Program-made: the position numbers and the translations under genes
Assembly: GCA_905221605.1 (NCBI GenBank)
Contig: CAJNDS010001846.1
Span: 275,501 to 339,500, forward strand
DNA: 64,000 nt
From: Symbiodinium natans
Taxonomy: Eukaryota; Sar; Dinophyceae; Suessiales; Symbiodiniaceae
Direction of reading: 5' to 3'
Shown: in pieces, positions 42,124 to 54,159 of the stretch
Layout of the letters: every line of letters starts with the position of its first letter
Position numbering within the stretch: position 1 is the first letter of the stretch
Notes under the pieces: model-generated
What the model was told of the DNA's origin: nothing
The model's database searches: none
The model's input: the letters and a program-made list of their open reading frames with translations, nothing else

Positions 42124-43136
42124 CTAGCTAGTGATCCCGAACCATTCTGTGCGCAGCACGGGTATGCCAGCGGAGCAGAGGCTGCCGTCCAGATCCTTCC
42201 AAATCACAGAAATTCCCAGCAAGTCGGAGATTGCTGGAGTAGTGCGTTGGCTCCGCCTCCTCTGCCGGAACTTTGGGCAAGGCAACCTGACGTCAAAAAT
42301 GAGGCGTTCCGAAAGTCTGCCTGGTATGTCCCAATCCAAGCTCTCAAGGCTGACCAGGACGAGGTGGGTGGCACCCGCTCGATGCTGGGTTCCGTTCCTG
42401 AGTGCAGAATTTGGAGATGCAAGATGCAAGATGCAACTGCGAGGGGCTTTGAGACATCGCAGAGAGCAGAGAGCCAACCCTTGGCTCCGGGCGGGACCTG
42501 CAGGCGAGGGTAGGGGTGCGAGTCTTGCACTTCCCACCTCAGCGTAGTAGAGAGTGCAGGCGCTGGGCAATGCGCCGGCAACAGCAGAACGGATCTGAAA
42601 AGAACATGAAAGAACACAGCGTTTGAATGCGCAAGAATTGAGGACCTTGGCAACTCTCAAGTTTGAGGTGCCCGGCGCCACAAGATGCGTGTCTGGATGC
42701 TTCCAAGAATCCTCACCGCTGGCGTGTTGCGCATCACTGGCAGGTGGCTGTCCGTTCGTCCGCTGGGTAAACTGTTCGGCAACGTCTTTTCGGTCCTTTG
42801 CGGAATTTGCAGGCCGCGCCCAGCAAAGCGCAAAGGCCTCGCTTGCTGAGATGCTTCGTTCACTTCATTACGGAAAAGGGCGCCCTCGACCACAAGAACA
42901 TCACACGCCCCGATCTGCTGCATGTACGGGCTGTTGCCTCTGCTGCTAGTAGCTCGGGCCGATGTCTCCATTGGAAGTGACCGCCAAGCTTGTGAGGTTG
43001 TAAATCCTGCGAGTGAGCACCGGAAGAGCAGCAGTACTGGGATCTGAGTTCCTAAATGCTGCACGCGGCGTTCCTCGTCAATGAAGTCTCCCCGCAACTC
43101 GTCGTGGGCGGCAGCTGCCTCTGCTGCATGTTGCAT
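42124..43136 (-). CDS. Spliced gene, unknown function
   Basis: Starts with ATG at 43134-43136. Exon 1 (42717-43136, 140 codons) opens MQHAAEAAAAHDELRGDFID and ends at a GTGAGG donor. Exon 2 (42538-42594, 19 codons) follows a TTTTCAG acceptor, reads IRSAVAGALPSACTLYYAE and ends at GTGGGAAG. Both junctions are phase 0. The last exon ends at 42124 and includes SLDWDIPGRLSERLIFDVRL and a Trp-rich tail; its acceptor is ambiguous (several in-frame AG sites). Exon 1 may hide a further intron. No family recognised; nothing suggests a membrane protein. Confidence 0.55.
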
Positions 43137-43199
43137 GCAACTCGCAAGAGCCCACCCAGCGATCTAAGCCCACAAGGACTCAGGTCGTTGGTCAAACAG

Positions 43200-45560
43200 T
43201 GAAAGCTTGGTCATATTGGATGGGCTTCCAATGGCTGCCTGAATGCTGGATGGCAAGGTGCAACGGGAATTAGCTCGCTTCCTCATGACCGTCGTGCAAA
43301 GCTGGACCATTCCCCCAGGCCAACATCATGCAGCTAAGAGGCTGCAGTATACTGTGGTGTCACGTGTGTGGCGCGAATGGAAAGAAAGAGGAGGGTACTA
43401 GTTTTCTTGGGCTCTTAGGATTCTTAAGTTTCAAACCTGCCGCGACGGGCGCCGCGCCTGGAGCTGCTCGGCCAGCGTCGCACGACAGCGACTCTCGCCA
43501 GCTTCGTTGAAAGCCTCAGCAAACGCGCGCTCTGTGCAGCTGCGAGCAAACACGATAGGAGGGCTAAGGCAGCTTCAGACCCACAGACATGGTTGCAACG
43601 GCACTGGTGGTGACACTTTAGCTAGTCAACAAGTTAACATGTTGAGCCTGGCAGTCGCTGCACGAGGATGTGCAGGAATCGCTTGATGGGCAATACAGGC
43701 CTTGCCCCGGCATGAGTCTAGACATCGCAAAAAAATCTCACGAACATGGAAGATCAAACTCCTGAAGTATCCGCATGCGGGATGGACCCTCTAGTAAGTC
43801 ATAGTCCCTCTCTTGTTCATTCTTAAGCCTAAGGATGAACAGCGCGTGTCTCCTTCTATTTCCATGCAAGCCAGGGCTTCTCAACGAAAAAAAAGCTCAT
43901 GCAATTCGTTCTTCTCGAAAGGGTCTCTCAGAGTCTCATTGCGGCGCAAACCCTTAAGCCTGAAGCTTCGAACCTGAAAGTCTTGGCTTGAACTGCCTGT
44001 ACTAAGTCAAGCATGGGGAAGAAGAACTATCAGCCAGACAATAAAAGGTAGCGACTCAGCCAGCTCTCAAAACACACGAATTTGTGCACAGTCAACCCCC
44101 GATCTCTTTGATGTAAGGCTCTTGCTGCTCTGCTGCTGGCAAGTCAGCCCGCTCTCCTTCAGCGTTGGGCCGCTGAACCTTGCGAAAGCGGCGCTTCAGA
44201 AATGGAAAGGTTTCTCTTCAAGCGTTCTGTGTGAAGAAGCGAAGACGGCAAAGCAGCCGAGCGAAGCACCGAAAACTCATGGACTGACATCAGGGGCTCA
44301 GTCCATGAGGGGCTCCGCGGGCTACTTTCAACGTCACCGACTTGGCCTGGCTTGGGCCCGAGCGGTGTCTCGCCCATGAGCATCCATGCCTGGCGCGCCG
44401 ATTTTCAAGGCTGACAGCGAGGGGTCAGCCTTGCCCCAGAACCCAAAAGAGTGGTGAAGTTTACGTTGAACATTATTGGATGCCATGTGTTCAAGTGCCG
44501 GGGGGCCGGGCGGGCCGGGGGAGCCTCAGGCCCATGGGAACATAAAGATGTCCTTGAATATCGGGGGCCGAACATCCCATGCCCCTTCGCCCCCATGGAA
44601 CCCGTCCCAGTGCAGAAGAAACCAAGGGCAAGTCGGTGGAAAATCGGTGTCGTGAGTAGAAACAACATGCAGCAAGTGGTGGTGTGCTACCTGGTGTTGC
44701 CTCAATCAAAACCAACCATGACTTTCAGGTGTGGCGACGAGAGCAACTAAGAAAAGTAGTCCGCCCTGGCACCCCAAACCATGAAACACTCCTGTTTGCC
44801 CTTAATTCCCTTAGGAAACCTCATGCATCAACTCTCGAAATCTCGCGCGTCCCCCAACCTCGGCTTCGCTTTCGGAAAGGCGCGGCCTGGGCTGGTGCCA
44901 CTTCTGGAGGGCTTGCGATGACTCTGGCAACGCTGTAAATGCAGGCATTGAATGACTTTATGTATGGGAGGATGAAACTTCATCACGGTAGTGTCACTAG
45001 AGACAAGTTTCTTTCTATGCTGGCCATAAGGCGAATTAGACAGCTGCATTGCAGTGGTGCAAGCAGAGCTGCCAGGCGTGGTCCGGAGAGGGCCAGCGCT
45101 TCCGCATCTTAGGCACGGGAAATGTGAACACGGTCACATCATGAATGGCAAGCCCAGCTTCATACCCAATCTCTCCTGCCCAGGCGCATGGAAGTGGAGC
45201 TCAGGAATTTCTGCACCCCGGCTCATCTGCATGCTTCCTCGCCTGATGTCTGATGTAGTCTCAGAAACTGTCGCTCAACTAGCAAAGAAGGGCAGAAGCT
45301 TGCATTTCGCAACATACTCCAAACCAACGCCAATTTTCTAAGCGTGACAAGCCGCGCTTTTCGAAACTCCACAGTCCAGCCTGCCACAAACGGGCATACG
45401 AGAAGCAGCCTCTACATGAATCTGGCCTGTTTGGCCATGGCCTGGTTGGTTGAGTTTTTGTCCCCTCTTCGCTACCGCTGTGGGATCCTCTCATTTCTCA
45501 TAGCTGTTATTTCTAATATATATGCACATAGAAGCTATGTTGGTTGTTACTGCCTTATAT
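43200..45560. other. No supported gene
   Basis: Mixed sequence with short open frames on both strands. A stretch at 44405-44750 is open in four frames because it is stop-poor. No repeat family, telomere-like tract or inverted element was noticed. Confidence 0.5.
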
Positions 45561-45564
45561 AGCC

Positions 45565-45882
45565 TTAGATTATTATGTTCGTATATGCTTTCTGCGATCC
45601 TGAAGCATGGGGGATGGTCTCGTCGAAGAGCTTCAAGTCCAATGTGAAGCGCTTCCGGCTGTTCTGCACCTCAACACAAGACACCGCGAACTTGTGACAT
45701 TTCCGGAGTGCCGGCAGAAGGCTTTTAACGCTGAGCTTGGAAGCTATGTCTGTAGATGTGCACGGGGGCAGAGGGAGCTGACATTTCATGTTTGGTTGTC
45801 CCCGACTTCTCATACTGCGCCGCCATAATACGCCTTGACTTCCGTGCCGGATTACATGAGAGGGTGATGAGGTGTGGGGCAC
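45565..45882 (-). CDS. Possible terminal exon, unknown
   Basis: Minus-strand frame with natural-looking C-terminal half (NSRKRFTLDLKLFDETIPHA) and a stop at 45565. A plus-strand frame (45607-45828) is also protein-like, so orientation rests partly on the minus-strand bias of the window. Confidence 0.3.
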   Translation of the reverse strand: MPHTSSPSHVIRHGSQGVLWRRSMRSRGQPNMKCQLPLPPCTSTDIASKLSVKSLLPALRKCHKFAVSCVEVQNSRKRFTLDLKLFDETIPHASGSQKAYTNIII

Positions 45883-46540
45883 GGGGTTGCTCGGGGCTGC
45901 TTGGGAAGTGAACCAGTGCTCAGAAACGCCATAAACACAGCATCTCGCACGACCTCAGCTTAGAAATTCTTGCAGCCCCAAGATCAAGTATCCGAACCAA
46001 GCTCCATCCCCAGCAATTTGCAGACCAGTTCCGATCATGAGACTACATGTGACAGCTGCATAATGTTGTTCTAGCAGAGTCTGGTCCTTTAATGTGCCAC
46101 GAAAGCTGAATCAGGCCTTGGCCAGTATCTCAGCCTCGATGCGAGACGCAGAGATGTTGACACGCAGCAGACGCCGAACCGACTCGGCGGTACGGTCCTG
46201 TCATCCACTATGCGACAGGAAGCTGTTTGACATCCCCGACTAAAGAAGCCATGATCTTACCCGATGCAGCAGGCCCCCCTCGTCCACCCCTATGGCCCTC
46301 AGGCTCAGTGGACCCTTCCCAATCCCAATCCTTTGTAACGGCGTTGTCAGGCGCTAAGACCCCACAAAGGCATCACGAGCACCTGTGCGCATCGCCCGGG
46401 TCGGTTTGGGCGGCGAGCCCAAGAGGGCAAAACCCCGCAAAGCGTTGTTGTGGTGTTTTTTTTTAAACGTTTTCTACCGCTTGACGGCTCGAACCTCATG
46501 CCGAAAGCTTAACTTCCACACCTGTGGCTCGGCGAGACGT

Positions 46541-46801
46541 CGATGATGCTCGCCCTTAGAGCCTTCTGGGGCGAGCCTCGGCCGGCCGGCAGGGGACAGA
46601 CTCGGTCACCCCATCCCAAATGATGCTGAATGGTCCAGCAGCCTGGGAAAAGCAGGGCCGGCCTGCGTGGTGGCTGGAGCCCGCTCTTCTGCCATGAATA
46701 TCCGGGACCCCACTAAAGCACCCCGAAAAAATGAGGAGAAACTGCGTGTCCGTGATGCTCACCCCTGCTCGCCGTAGAAGGCTCTAAAGGCGAGCATCAT
46801 G
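46541..46801. mobile_element. Terminal-inverted-repeat element, about 260 bp
   Basis: The left end reads GATGATGCTCGCCCTTAGAG then CCTTCTGGGGCGAGC. The reverse complement of the right end reads CATGATGCTCGCCTTTAGAG then CCTTCTACGGCGAGC. Arms agree at about 30 of 35 bases. The outer motif is that of the dispersed GATGCTC repeat family, suggesting the family represents ends of such elements. No internal gene and no clear target duplication. Confidence 0.65.
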
Positions 46802-47900
46802 GACACCTTGCGGAGCCGCAGGTGTGAGGATGATGCCCACTTCTTGGCAGTTTGGCAAGGGTGGCCCAAAGTATTTGCTTTTGTATCAAAATCCGTTGAT
46901 CATGCTTGGCTTGCCCTTCTTGTTTGGGGGCATCAGTATTTCTTTGGTGTGGGGGCAGTACTGAGGGCTGGGAGCACTGGGGGGACACAGCGCGCTCCTC
47001 TTTGTGCGAGGGGGGATTGGCGTGCCCATGGCAACACACTTGAAGTTTCAATCACCTAAGTCCCAGATTCTATAGGGTCTACATTATGTCTACATCGTTT
47101 GCATTCGTTTGCTGTGTTCCGGTCCTTGTTGACGTGCCCCTGACCTTTCTCTGTGGAGTACACTGCCAGGTTTGCCCCTGGTGCCTGGACAGAGCAAGTC
47201 TACCGCTTCAGCTGCAAAACCCATGTCCCAGTGCATCGTGCTGAAAACAGCCAGGCCTCCCATTTATGAGCAAAGCGAGCCGCCAACATCACGGCCTCTG
47301 CTCCAGGATGCCTTCAACTCCCTCAACTCATGGAGACGGTGCAAGGACGACGCTGCAGCTCATGGTTTGAGTTGCTTTGCTGGGCACGCTGCCGAGGAGT
47401 TTTGAGCCTACGGCAGAGAACCCCGGCTGACCGCCCCAGCTGTGACATCGCACATCACAGCGACTGCAAGTGCAGATGCAAGAAGCGAGTCCAGACTTCT
47501 TCAGGGATCGGCCCACTGAAGAGCCATGGGCGTCGACTCAGGGTGGGCATAGGCGGGATCCAACCATCGCACCAGCTCCTGCTTGCATCCAACTTGCACC
47601 AGGGGATCCTATCCAGGTCAGGGCATGTGCCTCAGCCTCTTGCTTCAACTCGGCCACCTTACTGCATTACTGCATAAGTCAGTCAGAGCTCTGGAACTCT
47701 GGAATGCGTTGCCAAAGGCAGATCTCTATCCATGGGCACGCGGCGCACACTTTCTGGAGGCAGAGGGATGCACTCGGACACACCCAGTTTGCACTCAGCT
47801 TCCGTCTGTACATGCACTTCAAAGGGTAGCTGTGACCTCGATGCTAGCGCCAAGATGAGAACAACGGAGGGCTCGATGAGGACCAAGCATGACCAAGCCG
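46802..47900. other. Gene-free interval downstream of the next gene
   Basis: Only short, conflicting frames on both strands. No repeat family recognised. Confidence 0.45.
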
Positions 47901-47927
47901 TGAGCTCAGCAGGTACTCGGAGTCGTT

Positions 47928-49752
47928 TTAGTCCACGTCTTCTGGGGGTCCATCCACACCAGGGAATCGGACCTCTAGCCATGGCCAGGCTTGCTTGTAC
48001 TGGCCAAGAATCTCCTGGATCTCCATCACAGTTTCCATCGGACCATGTCGCCGAAAGACGAAGGCATCACCTTAATCTACTCTTAATCTGCTTGAACAGT
48101 CATTTTGCTTTCGGAGTAGAGGGAGGTGGATTCTTTTGCCAGGGGACACTTCTTCTGGTAGGGGAGGAAGCGGAGCCTGGCAAGGTCCCGCGGTAGGCGC
48201 CGCCCTTGTAGGCGCTCCAGCAAAGCCCTGGCGGTCTCTGCCGCTGTCACCGAGTAGGATGGGACGGGAACATCCAGCTGCACCAAGGCAGCCATGGCAG
48301 GGCCTAAAGACTTCAAGAGAGATCTCAAAAAGAGAGCGGGGGGCCGGCCTGTACCTCTCTCTTTGTGTCAAGAACGGTGTCTGTATTCTAGCACCGAGCC
48401 GCTTTGCAAGAGATCCGCCAAGGGCTGAACCCACTGGCTCCAGTGCCGGTCTTGCGGCTCATCACTGCTGGGAGAAACCTTCGCAGTATGCTCGATGTAG
48501 GTGCAGTGTATTGCAGTGTATGTGCACATTGGATGCGTTCTAATGCAAGGTGCCATTGCGCAAGCTCTTGCATGTCTCTGTGACCGGCCTGAAGATGCTG
48601 CACATGGACACCGGTTGGACACGGACTTGTGAAGGTGCCCAGGAGCGTGTCAAAGTTCAAGTGAGGGCTGTCCACAATCTGGACAAACCTCAAGGCCTCA
48701 GGAGCGGGATCAGAAGGCAACACAAGCCCAGGCACTCCGTCACAGGGCTGAAACGGATTGAAGCCCCCATCGCTTTAAACGCATCACGCGGCTGCCAAAG
48801 GCCCTGCTGTGAACAACGATGAGAAACCCAGCACTTCAGTGGAGTGAAGCACCTGCCGTTGCCCCCAGATGAAAGGATGCTGCCGTACTGCCGCATAATC
48901 TGCATACTACATGCTGCGGAATCCGTCTTCAGTGCTTGAACCCTCTTACAATCCCACCAGAGCAGAGAGGCTTTCCACGCTCCGCAGGCACTCCGCCGGC
49001 AACGGCCGATCGAGCCGCGTGAGGATCTTCACCTGTTAGTCAGGTGTGCTGCAAGGATCTCAGGGCCCGAGGGCACTTGGTACCCTAGTACGAGCTGATT
49101 CCTGCGGCGCCTCATTGAGCTTGGCTGCCCTCTTGAGCAATCGGATGAGGAGCGTTGCCTGCGGAAGCTGGGATGCACCCAAAAAAGGTGCCAACAGCAT
49201 GGCATGTCCAGGTCGAGACACGGAGACGAAGCGGGCATTCTTGACCATGATCCGCGTCAGGCTGTTGAACTCGAAGAAGCACTCGCCGAGGATGGCTTCC
49301 AGGAAGCTGCAGGCTGCCTCGCCTTGCTCCTTCACCGCAACCTCAAACTGCAAAGGGGCTCTCGCACTTAAAAGTAGCAGGACTTTCGGAACAGGGGCGT
49401 TGAGCGATGCGTGACATCGATGCTCTACATTCTGCTCCCAAGGGTCCATGTAGATGAAGGAGGGGTGCACGAGGCGCGCCAGGCGACGGGCAGCCTTCGG
49501 ACCGCCCTGAAGGGCCCGGTCGTTGATGACTGGGATGACTCGGCGCCCTGAGGGAATTCCCAGCGAGCAGTGACATTGGCATAGATTGACACCCATTGAG
49601 TTGTTGAGTCCGACCTTCCGAGGTGCAGAAGGCCAGAAAGCTTCGACAAACCTTAGTGAGGAAAAGGTGAGCCAGAGCATGATGGGCAGAGATCGGCAGA
49701 GAACGCAATGCCAGGCGACGTTTGGCAACCTAACCGTCTCCTTCACAAGCAA
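47928..49752 (-). CDS. Multi-exon gene, unknown function
   Basis: Exons read on the minus strand: about 49752-49084 (pieces VVINDRALQGG-like and ECFFEFNSLTRIMVKNARFV), 49032 to 48950 (VKILTRLDRPLPAECLRSVE; 51-bp intron before it, GTAAGAG donor or an upstream GTGGG donor after it), then a Trp-rich piece near 48900-48750, LRFVQIVDSPHLNFDTLLGT at about 48700-48545, HWSQWVQPLADLLQSGSVLE at about 48475-48375, SLLKSLGPAMAALVQLDVPV ending 48148, and the last exon 48070-47928 (DAFVFRRHGPMETVMEIQEI). The final intron is 77 bp with matching phase. Some middle joins are unresolved and the start is not fixed. The leucine-rich helical style suggests a repeat scaffold protein, but no family is recognised. 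Confidence 0.55.
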
Positions 49753-50161
49753 GCACTCAAAGATCTTTTGTCCTTGATGGGACTTTGCTGATCAAAGCCA
49801 TGCTGTCTTTGAAAGAGCCTACACATGATACGCCTATTCGCCTCGCGAAGTTTTATATATGCAAAAAGGAACCAGCCGACTGAAGGCACCGAGTGGCGAA
49901 TATGGATGGGAAGCTCTGTGCGAAAGACCTCAGGGCACGCTCTGACCGCTGCCTCCAGCAACCACGATACGAAGGCACTTGCTTCAATGCATGAGATACA
50001 TCCGCTACATCAGCCACTGCGGAAGAGAGCAGGAAAGAAATCGGAGGGCTCTGTCAGTGAAAGACCCTAAGGACCGAGCAAGGCGCTGCGCTTGCGCTTG
50101 ACCCACAAGGTCCTTCGGTCTCAGGTGGGAAGGGGAGAGCTTTGCTGTCCCATCAAGGTTC

Positions 50162-50945
50162 TCAAGACTCTTTCCAACTTTTGGCTGAAGAAGCCTGCAG
50201 GCGACGGCGCTTGAGTGCCGCGCTGCGCAGCACCTCCTCGTATTGAATCATGCATTGGACTGGGGTCGTGGTCGTGGTCGTAAAAACATTAACCAGAGCC
50301 AGCGGCAGTCGACTAAACCATGAGAAAAATCTCAGGCCACGCTCCTCGACAAAGTGCAATTCATGAAGCAGGAACTGCCTTGCAAGTTGCAGAAGTTGCA
50401 GAAAAGCTGTTTCAGGTCACCAAACTCATCTTAGCTCTCATCTTACTTGAACTTCAGCTTTCCAGCTTGCTGCTTCGTTGCAGGCCGTCGGAGGCATCTG
50501 CACAGACCTCCGGAGCCCCAAGCAGCGGATGTAACTTGATGCGAAAAAATTGACAAGCTGCAGTCCTTGTCTCCAACCCTCTGCAAGCCGAGCTCGCCCA
50601 TTGCGTCAACCTCCACTCTCAGCACCTCAGCTTCGATGGAACTTCGAGCCGATTCGGTTTTCAACTCTGTTCATCTGGGCCCTCTGCCGTATTCGAAGGC
50701 ACGAAGCTGTTCAGCAGCACTGGTCGAGCGACTGCTGTCTAGGAGCCGAATCCGCTGAGCTGGAACCTTTCGGACCCACAAGGCAACACGCGAATCGTGT
50801 GAAGTGTCTCTCCACGCACGTTCTTCGTAAAAATTGGCCCGGCCTCACTAAGTTGGAGCAACTCCTGGACGAAACTCAGGAGTTCCTGACAACTTTCAAG
50901 AATGGCAGCTTCCACTGCGGGTGTAGCAGCGTGTGTGCAAAGCAT
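50162..50945 (-). CDS. Spliced gene, helical product, unknown
   Basis: The terminal exon 50162-50406 follows a GAAACAG acceptor. It encodes a leucine-rich segment (FLQLLQLARQFLLHELHFVE), then FFSWFSRLPLALVNVFTT and a basic tail. Upstream pieces on the same strand are ESCQELLSFVQELLQLSEAG (about 50945-50750) and ARSSIEAEVLRVEVDAMGEL (about 50660-50540). A GTAAGATG donor at about 50457 fits the end of the middle exon, but its phase was not matched. It lies head-to-tail behind the gene at 47928-49752. Confidence 0.45.
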
Positions 50946-51877
50946 GCCTCTCAGACTTAACTGCTTTTAGCTCAGATGCAACAAGGTGATGGCCACTGGT
51001 TCGAGGGCTCGGGACATTGCATGATTAGAGCCATAGAGATGGCCATTAAGCCTTAAAGTCCTGTGGGCTCTCTGATGCTCAAGCAGCAGTACCTGACAAG
51101 CCTCTTGGTACACAAGTCGACTAGTGGAGCTGGGCTTCACAACTGAGCCAAAGCCGTACAACTTGACAGCTTGGCATGAGCCACCTTGACTGTGTACTAC
51201 TGTGTACCATCATGGGTCATGTTAGTCTTTGGCACTTTTTTGAGCCAAACGCAGGGGAAAGCAACTCTGCACAGCTGCCCTGTTCCAGCGCGTTTCAAGC
51301 CAGCAGGTACCAGAACTTTCTACTCGACAAGGCTCTGGCTCCGCGCCGCACCGGCGCGGTCAAGTCCATCCTCAAGCAAGGTGTCTTTGGTGTGATTGTG
51401 CTTGCTACTTGATAAATCTGGCCCATGTTGTCAATCGCACGTGCTACGGAATTTGGCTGTTGATCTACATCAGCGCTCAAAAGCTAATTCATATTCCCTG
51501 TCTCAAAGTGCTTCAATGCCTTGTCCATTTCCTTTCCCTCACGTTCCCGAATTTAAAGATCACGGGCTCACTTCGTTCACTTGTATGTGTTGAGATAGGT
51601 TTGAAGGAGGCGGAAAGAGAATTCATTCGGTCCACTCAAAACCTTATTAACAATGGAGAACACAGGTGTTTCTGGAGGTCCGTTAACATTCCGACATGTC
51701 ATCAAACTTTAGCCTGATAAAAGCGCCAGAACATCTTGATGTATAAGATCAGGGTTTCAGATAAAACGGTCGCGGCGGGCCTATGTGCTGCATTAGATAC
51801 CAGATCTCGACCCAAGCTCAAAGCGATAAAAATGAAACTTCACAACTCGTCTTTGTTTTGAAGAACAAAACCATGAC

Positions 51878-52192
51878 TCATGTGTGCTCCCCACCCGTCA
51901 GCTTTGGGTCTCTCTGGCAAATGGTCATAAGATAGGATGCCGTGCCTCCCCATGCGAGTGCTTTGCGGGTAAAGCATGGGAACTTTGGGCCTGAATCCAG
52001 CGTGCCTTCTCCGGACCCCAACCTTTCTGCTGCAAAATCTCTTATACAGCTGTTAAGACGGCAACTGAAGGGCAACATGAGCCGTTGACACCGCGAAAGT
52101 CTAGCTAGTCCCTGAAGCAGGTTGAACATTTGCGGCAATGGCTTGCCATGCAGAGCCTGGCTTAACACACTTCGACCATTCTTTGTACACAC
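51878..52192 (-). CDS. Possible coding exon, unknown
   Basis: Minus-strand frame with protein-like composition (QALHGKPLPQMFNLLQGLAR, later CIRDFAAERLGSGEGTLDSG) and a stop at 51878. No splice partners identified. Two plus-strand frames at 51176-51717 also look mildly coding and were not called. Confidence 0.35.
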   Translation of the reverse strand: MCTKNGRSVLSQALHGKPLPQMFNLLQGLARLSRCQRLMLPFSCRLNSCIRDFAAERLGSGEGTLDSGPKFPCFTRKALAWGGTASYLMTICQRDPKLTGGEHT

Positions 52193-52199
52193 TGGTCAT

Positions 52200-52550
52200 G
52201 AGCATCTAAACAAGCTTACTGCTTGGTTTGTATTCTGCTCTGCACAAAGCAGCAGCTAGTTGACGACTGAAGCCTCATAGTAGAACATGAACCATCTGTC
52301 AGGCAGACAGCCTAACTTCTTTTGATGAGTCTCAGATAACACAGGGCTTGAGTCATTCATCCCATATCCGTGCCCTATTGAAGTAGGTAGTTTCACTCGC
52401 CGCTCGAACTGTCCGTAGGGCTTTCTGCTGCTTGTTGTGGCGTCTGCCGAAGATTTGGCCTAGTGACAGCTGACATAACAAGGATTTCAGAGCTGACGGT
52501 TTGTCTTCGTTTGTCTTTCGTTTGTCTTATGTTGGCTCTTGGCTCTCTTT
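52200..52550. other. No gene seen
   Basis: Short frames only. A TTTGTCTTCGTTTGTCTTTC repeat at 52500-52525 precedes the telomere-like tract. Confidence 0.5.
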
Positions 52551-52553
52551 ATT

Positions 52554-52716
52554 TACCCTAAACCCTGAAACCCTAAAGCCTAAAACCCTACCCTACCTAA
52601 ACACCCCAAAACCCCAAAACCCTAAAACCCTAAAACCCTAAAGCCCTAAAGCCCTAAAACCCTAAAGCCCTAAAACCCTAAGACCCTAAAACCCTAAACC
52701 CTAAACCCCTAAAAAT
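52554..52716 (+). repeat. CCCTAAAA-type telomere-like array
   Basis: About 18 degenerate CCCTAAA, CCCTAAAA and CCCTAAAG units. Confidence 0.93.
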
Positions 52717-52837
52717 CTACCTAAATGAGTGGTAAGAACTCAGACACACGGAAGCCACAAGGACCAGGCCGATGCTTCCTTCCACGGAGGATGGCTGCCC
52801 GTGATGCTCGCCACCAACTTCGACCTGCCAATCTTTC

Positions 52838-52945
52838 TACAATATATATTATATGTGTACATATATATATATATGTATATTGTACTTGTGTACTTTTATA
52901 CATATGTGGGTATATATGTATACATCTTTATATACACATACTTTT
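52838..52945 (+). repeat. (TA)n/TATG microsatellite
   Basis: TATATATTATATGTGTACAT and related AT/GT alternations. Confidence 0.88.
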
Positions 52946-53782
52946 GTGCACCATTACAGGGATCTACTCACCGCAACTAGGCGTAGGGTATGGTCGTGCT
53001 GCCCCTCAAACAATCAAAAGCATGCTGTGGCAAAAGTAGTGACTCGTGCTTAAGCTCCAGCCAGCACTAGCAAAAAAACACCGTGTTGCGAAATGTGTCC
53101 TGAGGTCGGTGCGTATGAGTCTGTCGACCTCGACAAGCATGTCCCCATCTGCAGCGAGGGCGCTCTCGACGCCGTCCTGAGACTAGACTAAGAGTGCCTG
53201 ATTCACAGTGGACGAGTGCCGCATAGGGCCGCCCCAACAGCCGCGACGAGCAAAATGAAAATGCGACCAGGGTTAGGAGCTCCGGGGGCACACTGGGGAG
53301 GGGGGAAGGGAGTATCAAAAACGGCATCGCAATCAAGAACCACTCAATGTGGGAAGAGTGAGAGGTGCATCCAGGATACGAGAGGCACCTGCTCAGAGAG
53401 CACTCGCTCTGCTTCCTCATCCGACTCCGCGGCTCGCACTGCTGCGAGCACCTTTAGAGCACATCCACTTGCACTGCTCCTATGGTCTGACTTTTGGGCT
53501 TTGGACTTCGGATGCTTTTGCAGATTTTGGGAGCTCTGGTGGGTATGGGGAGCCCATCTCGACTTCTGTTACAGTCCGGCGTCCTCTCGGACTAGCCTAG
53601 CGACGCCTAGGGACCTAGGCTGATGGGGGACAAATCGTCGACATCTGCCTTCCACTGCCACTCGTGTACATCGGTGCGAGGTGGTGGCGCCGCCTGGCCA
53701 CAGCATTGCCACAGCAAAGCTTCCCAAAGGTGGAGCTGACCAATTCTAGGAACATTGACCCAGGGTCTTGGGCTACCATTGG

Positions 53783-53902
53783 CATATGGGGGTTTACCAG
53801 AAGTAGGGGACTCCTTATATAGACACCCAAGTAGCAGAAGCTATTTTTTTAAACAGGACCCCAGCTTAAGGGTGACCCCTAAGTTCGGAGACCCCCCCGC
53901 AT
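53783..53902. mobile_element. Small inverted-repeat element, GGGGTTTAC family, copy 1
   Basis: The left arm is CATATGGGGGTTTACCAGAA then GTAGGGG. The right arm, reverse-complemented, is CATGCGGGGGGGTCTCCGAA then CTTAGGGG. Shares CCCAAGTAGCAG inside with copy 2. The arms are the most diverged of the three copies. Confidence 0.5.
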
Positions 53903-54034
53903 GGAGTGTAGGGGCCCAGCCTTGGACGGCGCCGAGATGTCGCCTTTGCCGCCTTTGCCCCGCTTTGGCTCCAAGGACTCCACGTCTGAGGCAGCGATAA
54001 GCGCCAGGGTCAGGAAGGAAATGGCGCAACCCAT

Positions 54035-54145
54035 TTGGGGGAATTACGATGATAGGGGGACCCCCCAATAGAGACCCCCCCAAGTAGCAGGATCCCCTTA
54101 TGATAAGGACCCCAAAAAGGCACCCCCTAATATCGTAAACCCCAA
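54035..54145. mobile_element. Small inverted-repeat element, GGGGTTTAC family, copy 2
   Basis: The left arm is TTGGGGGAATTACGATGATA then GGGGG. The right arm, reverse-complemented, is TTGGGGTTTACGATATTAGG then GGG. 111 bp, 130 bp to the right of copy 1. Confidence 0.65.
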
Positions 54146-54159
54146 TTTGCGGCAAGTAG

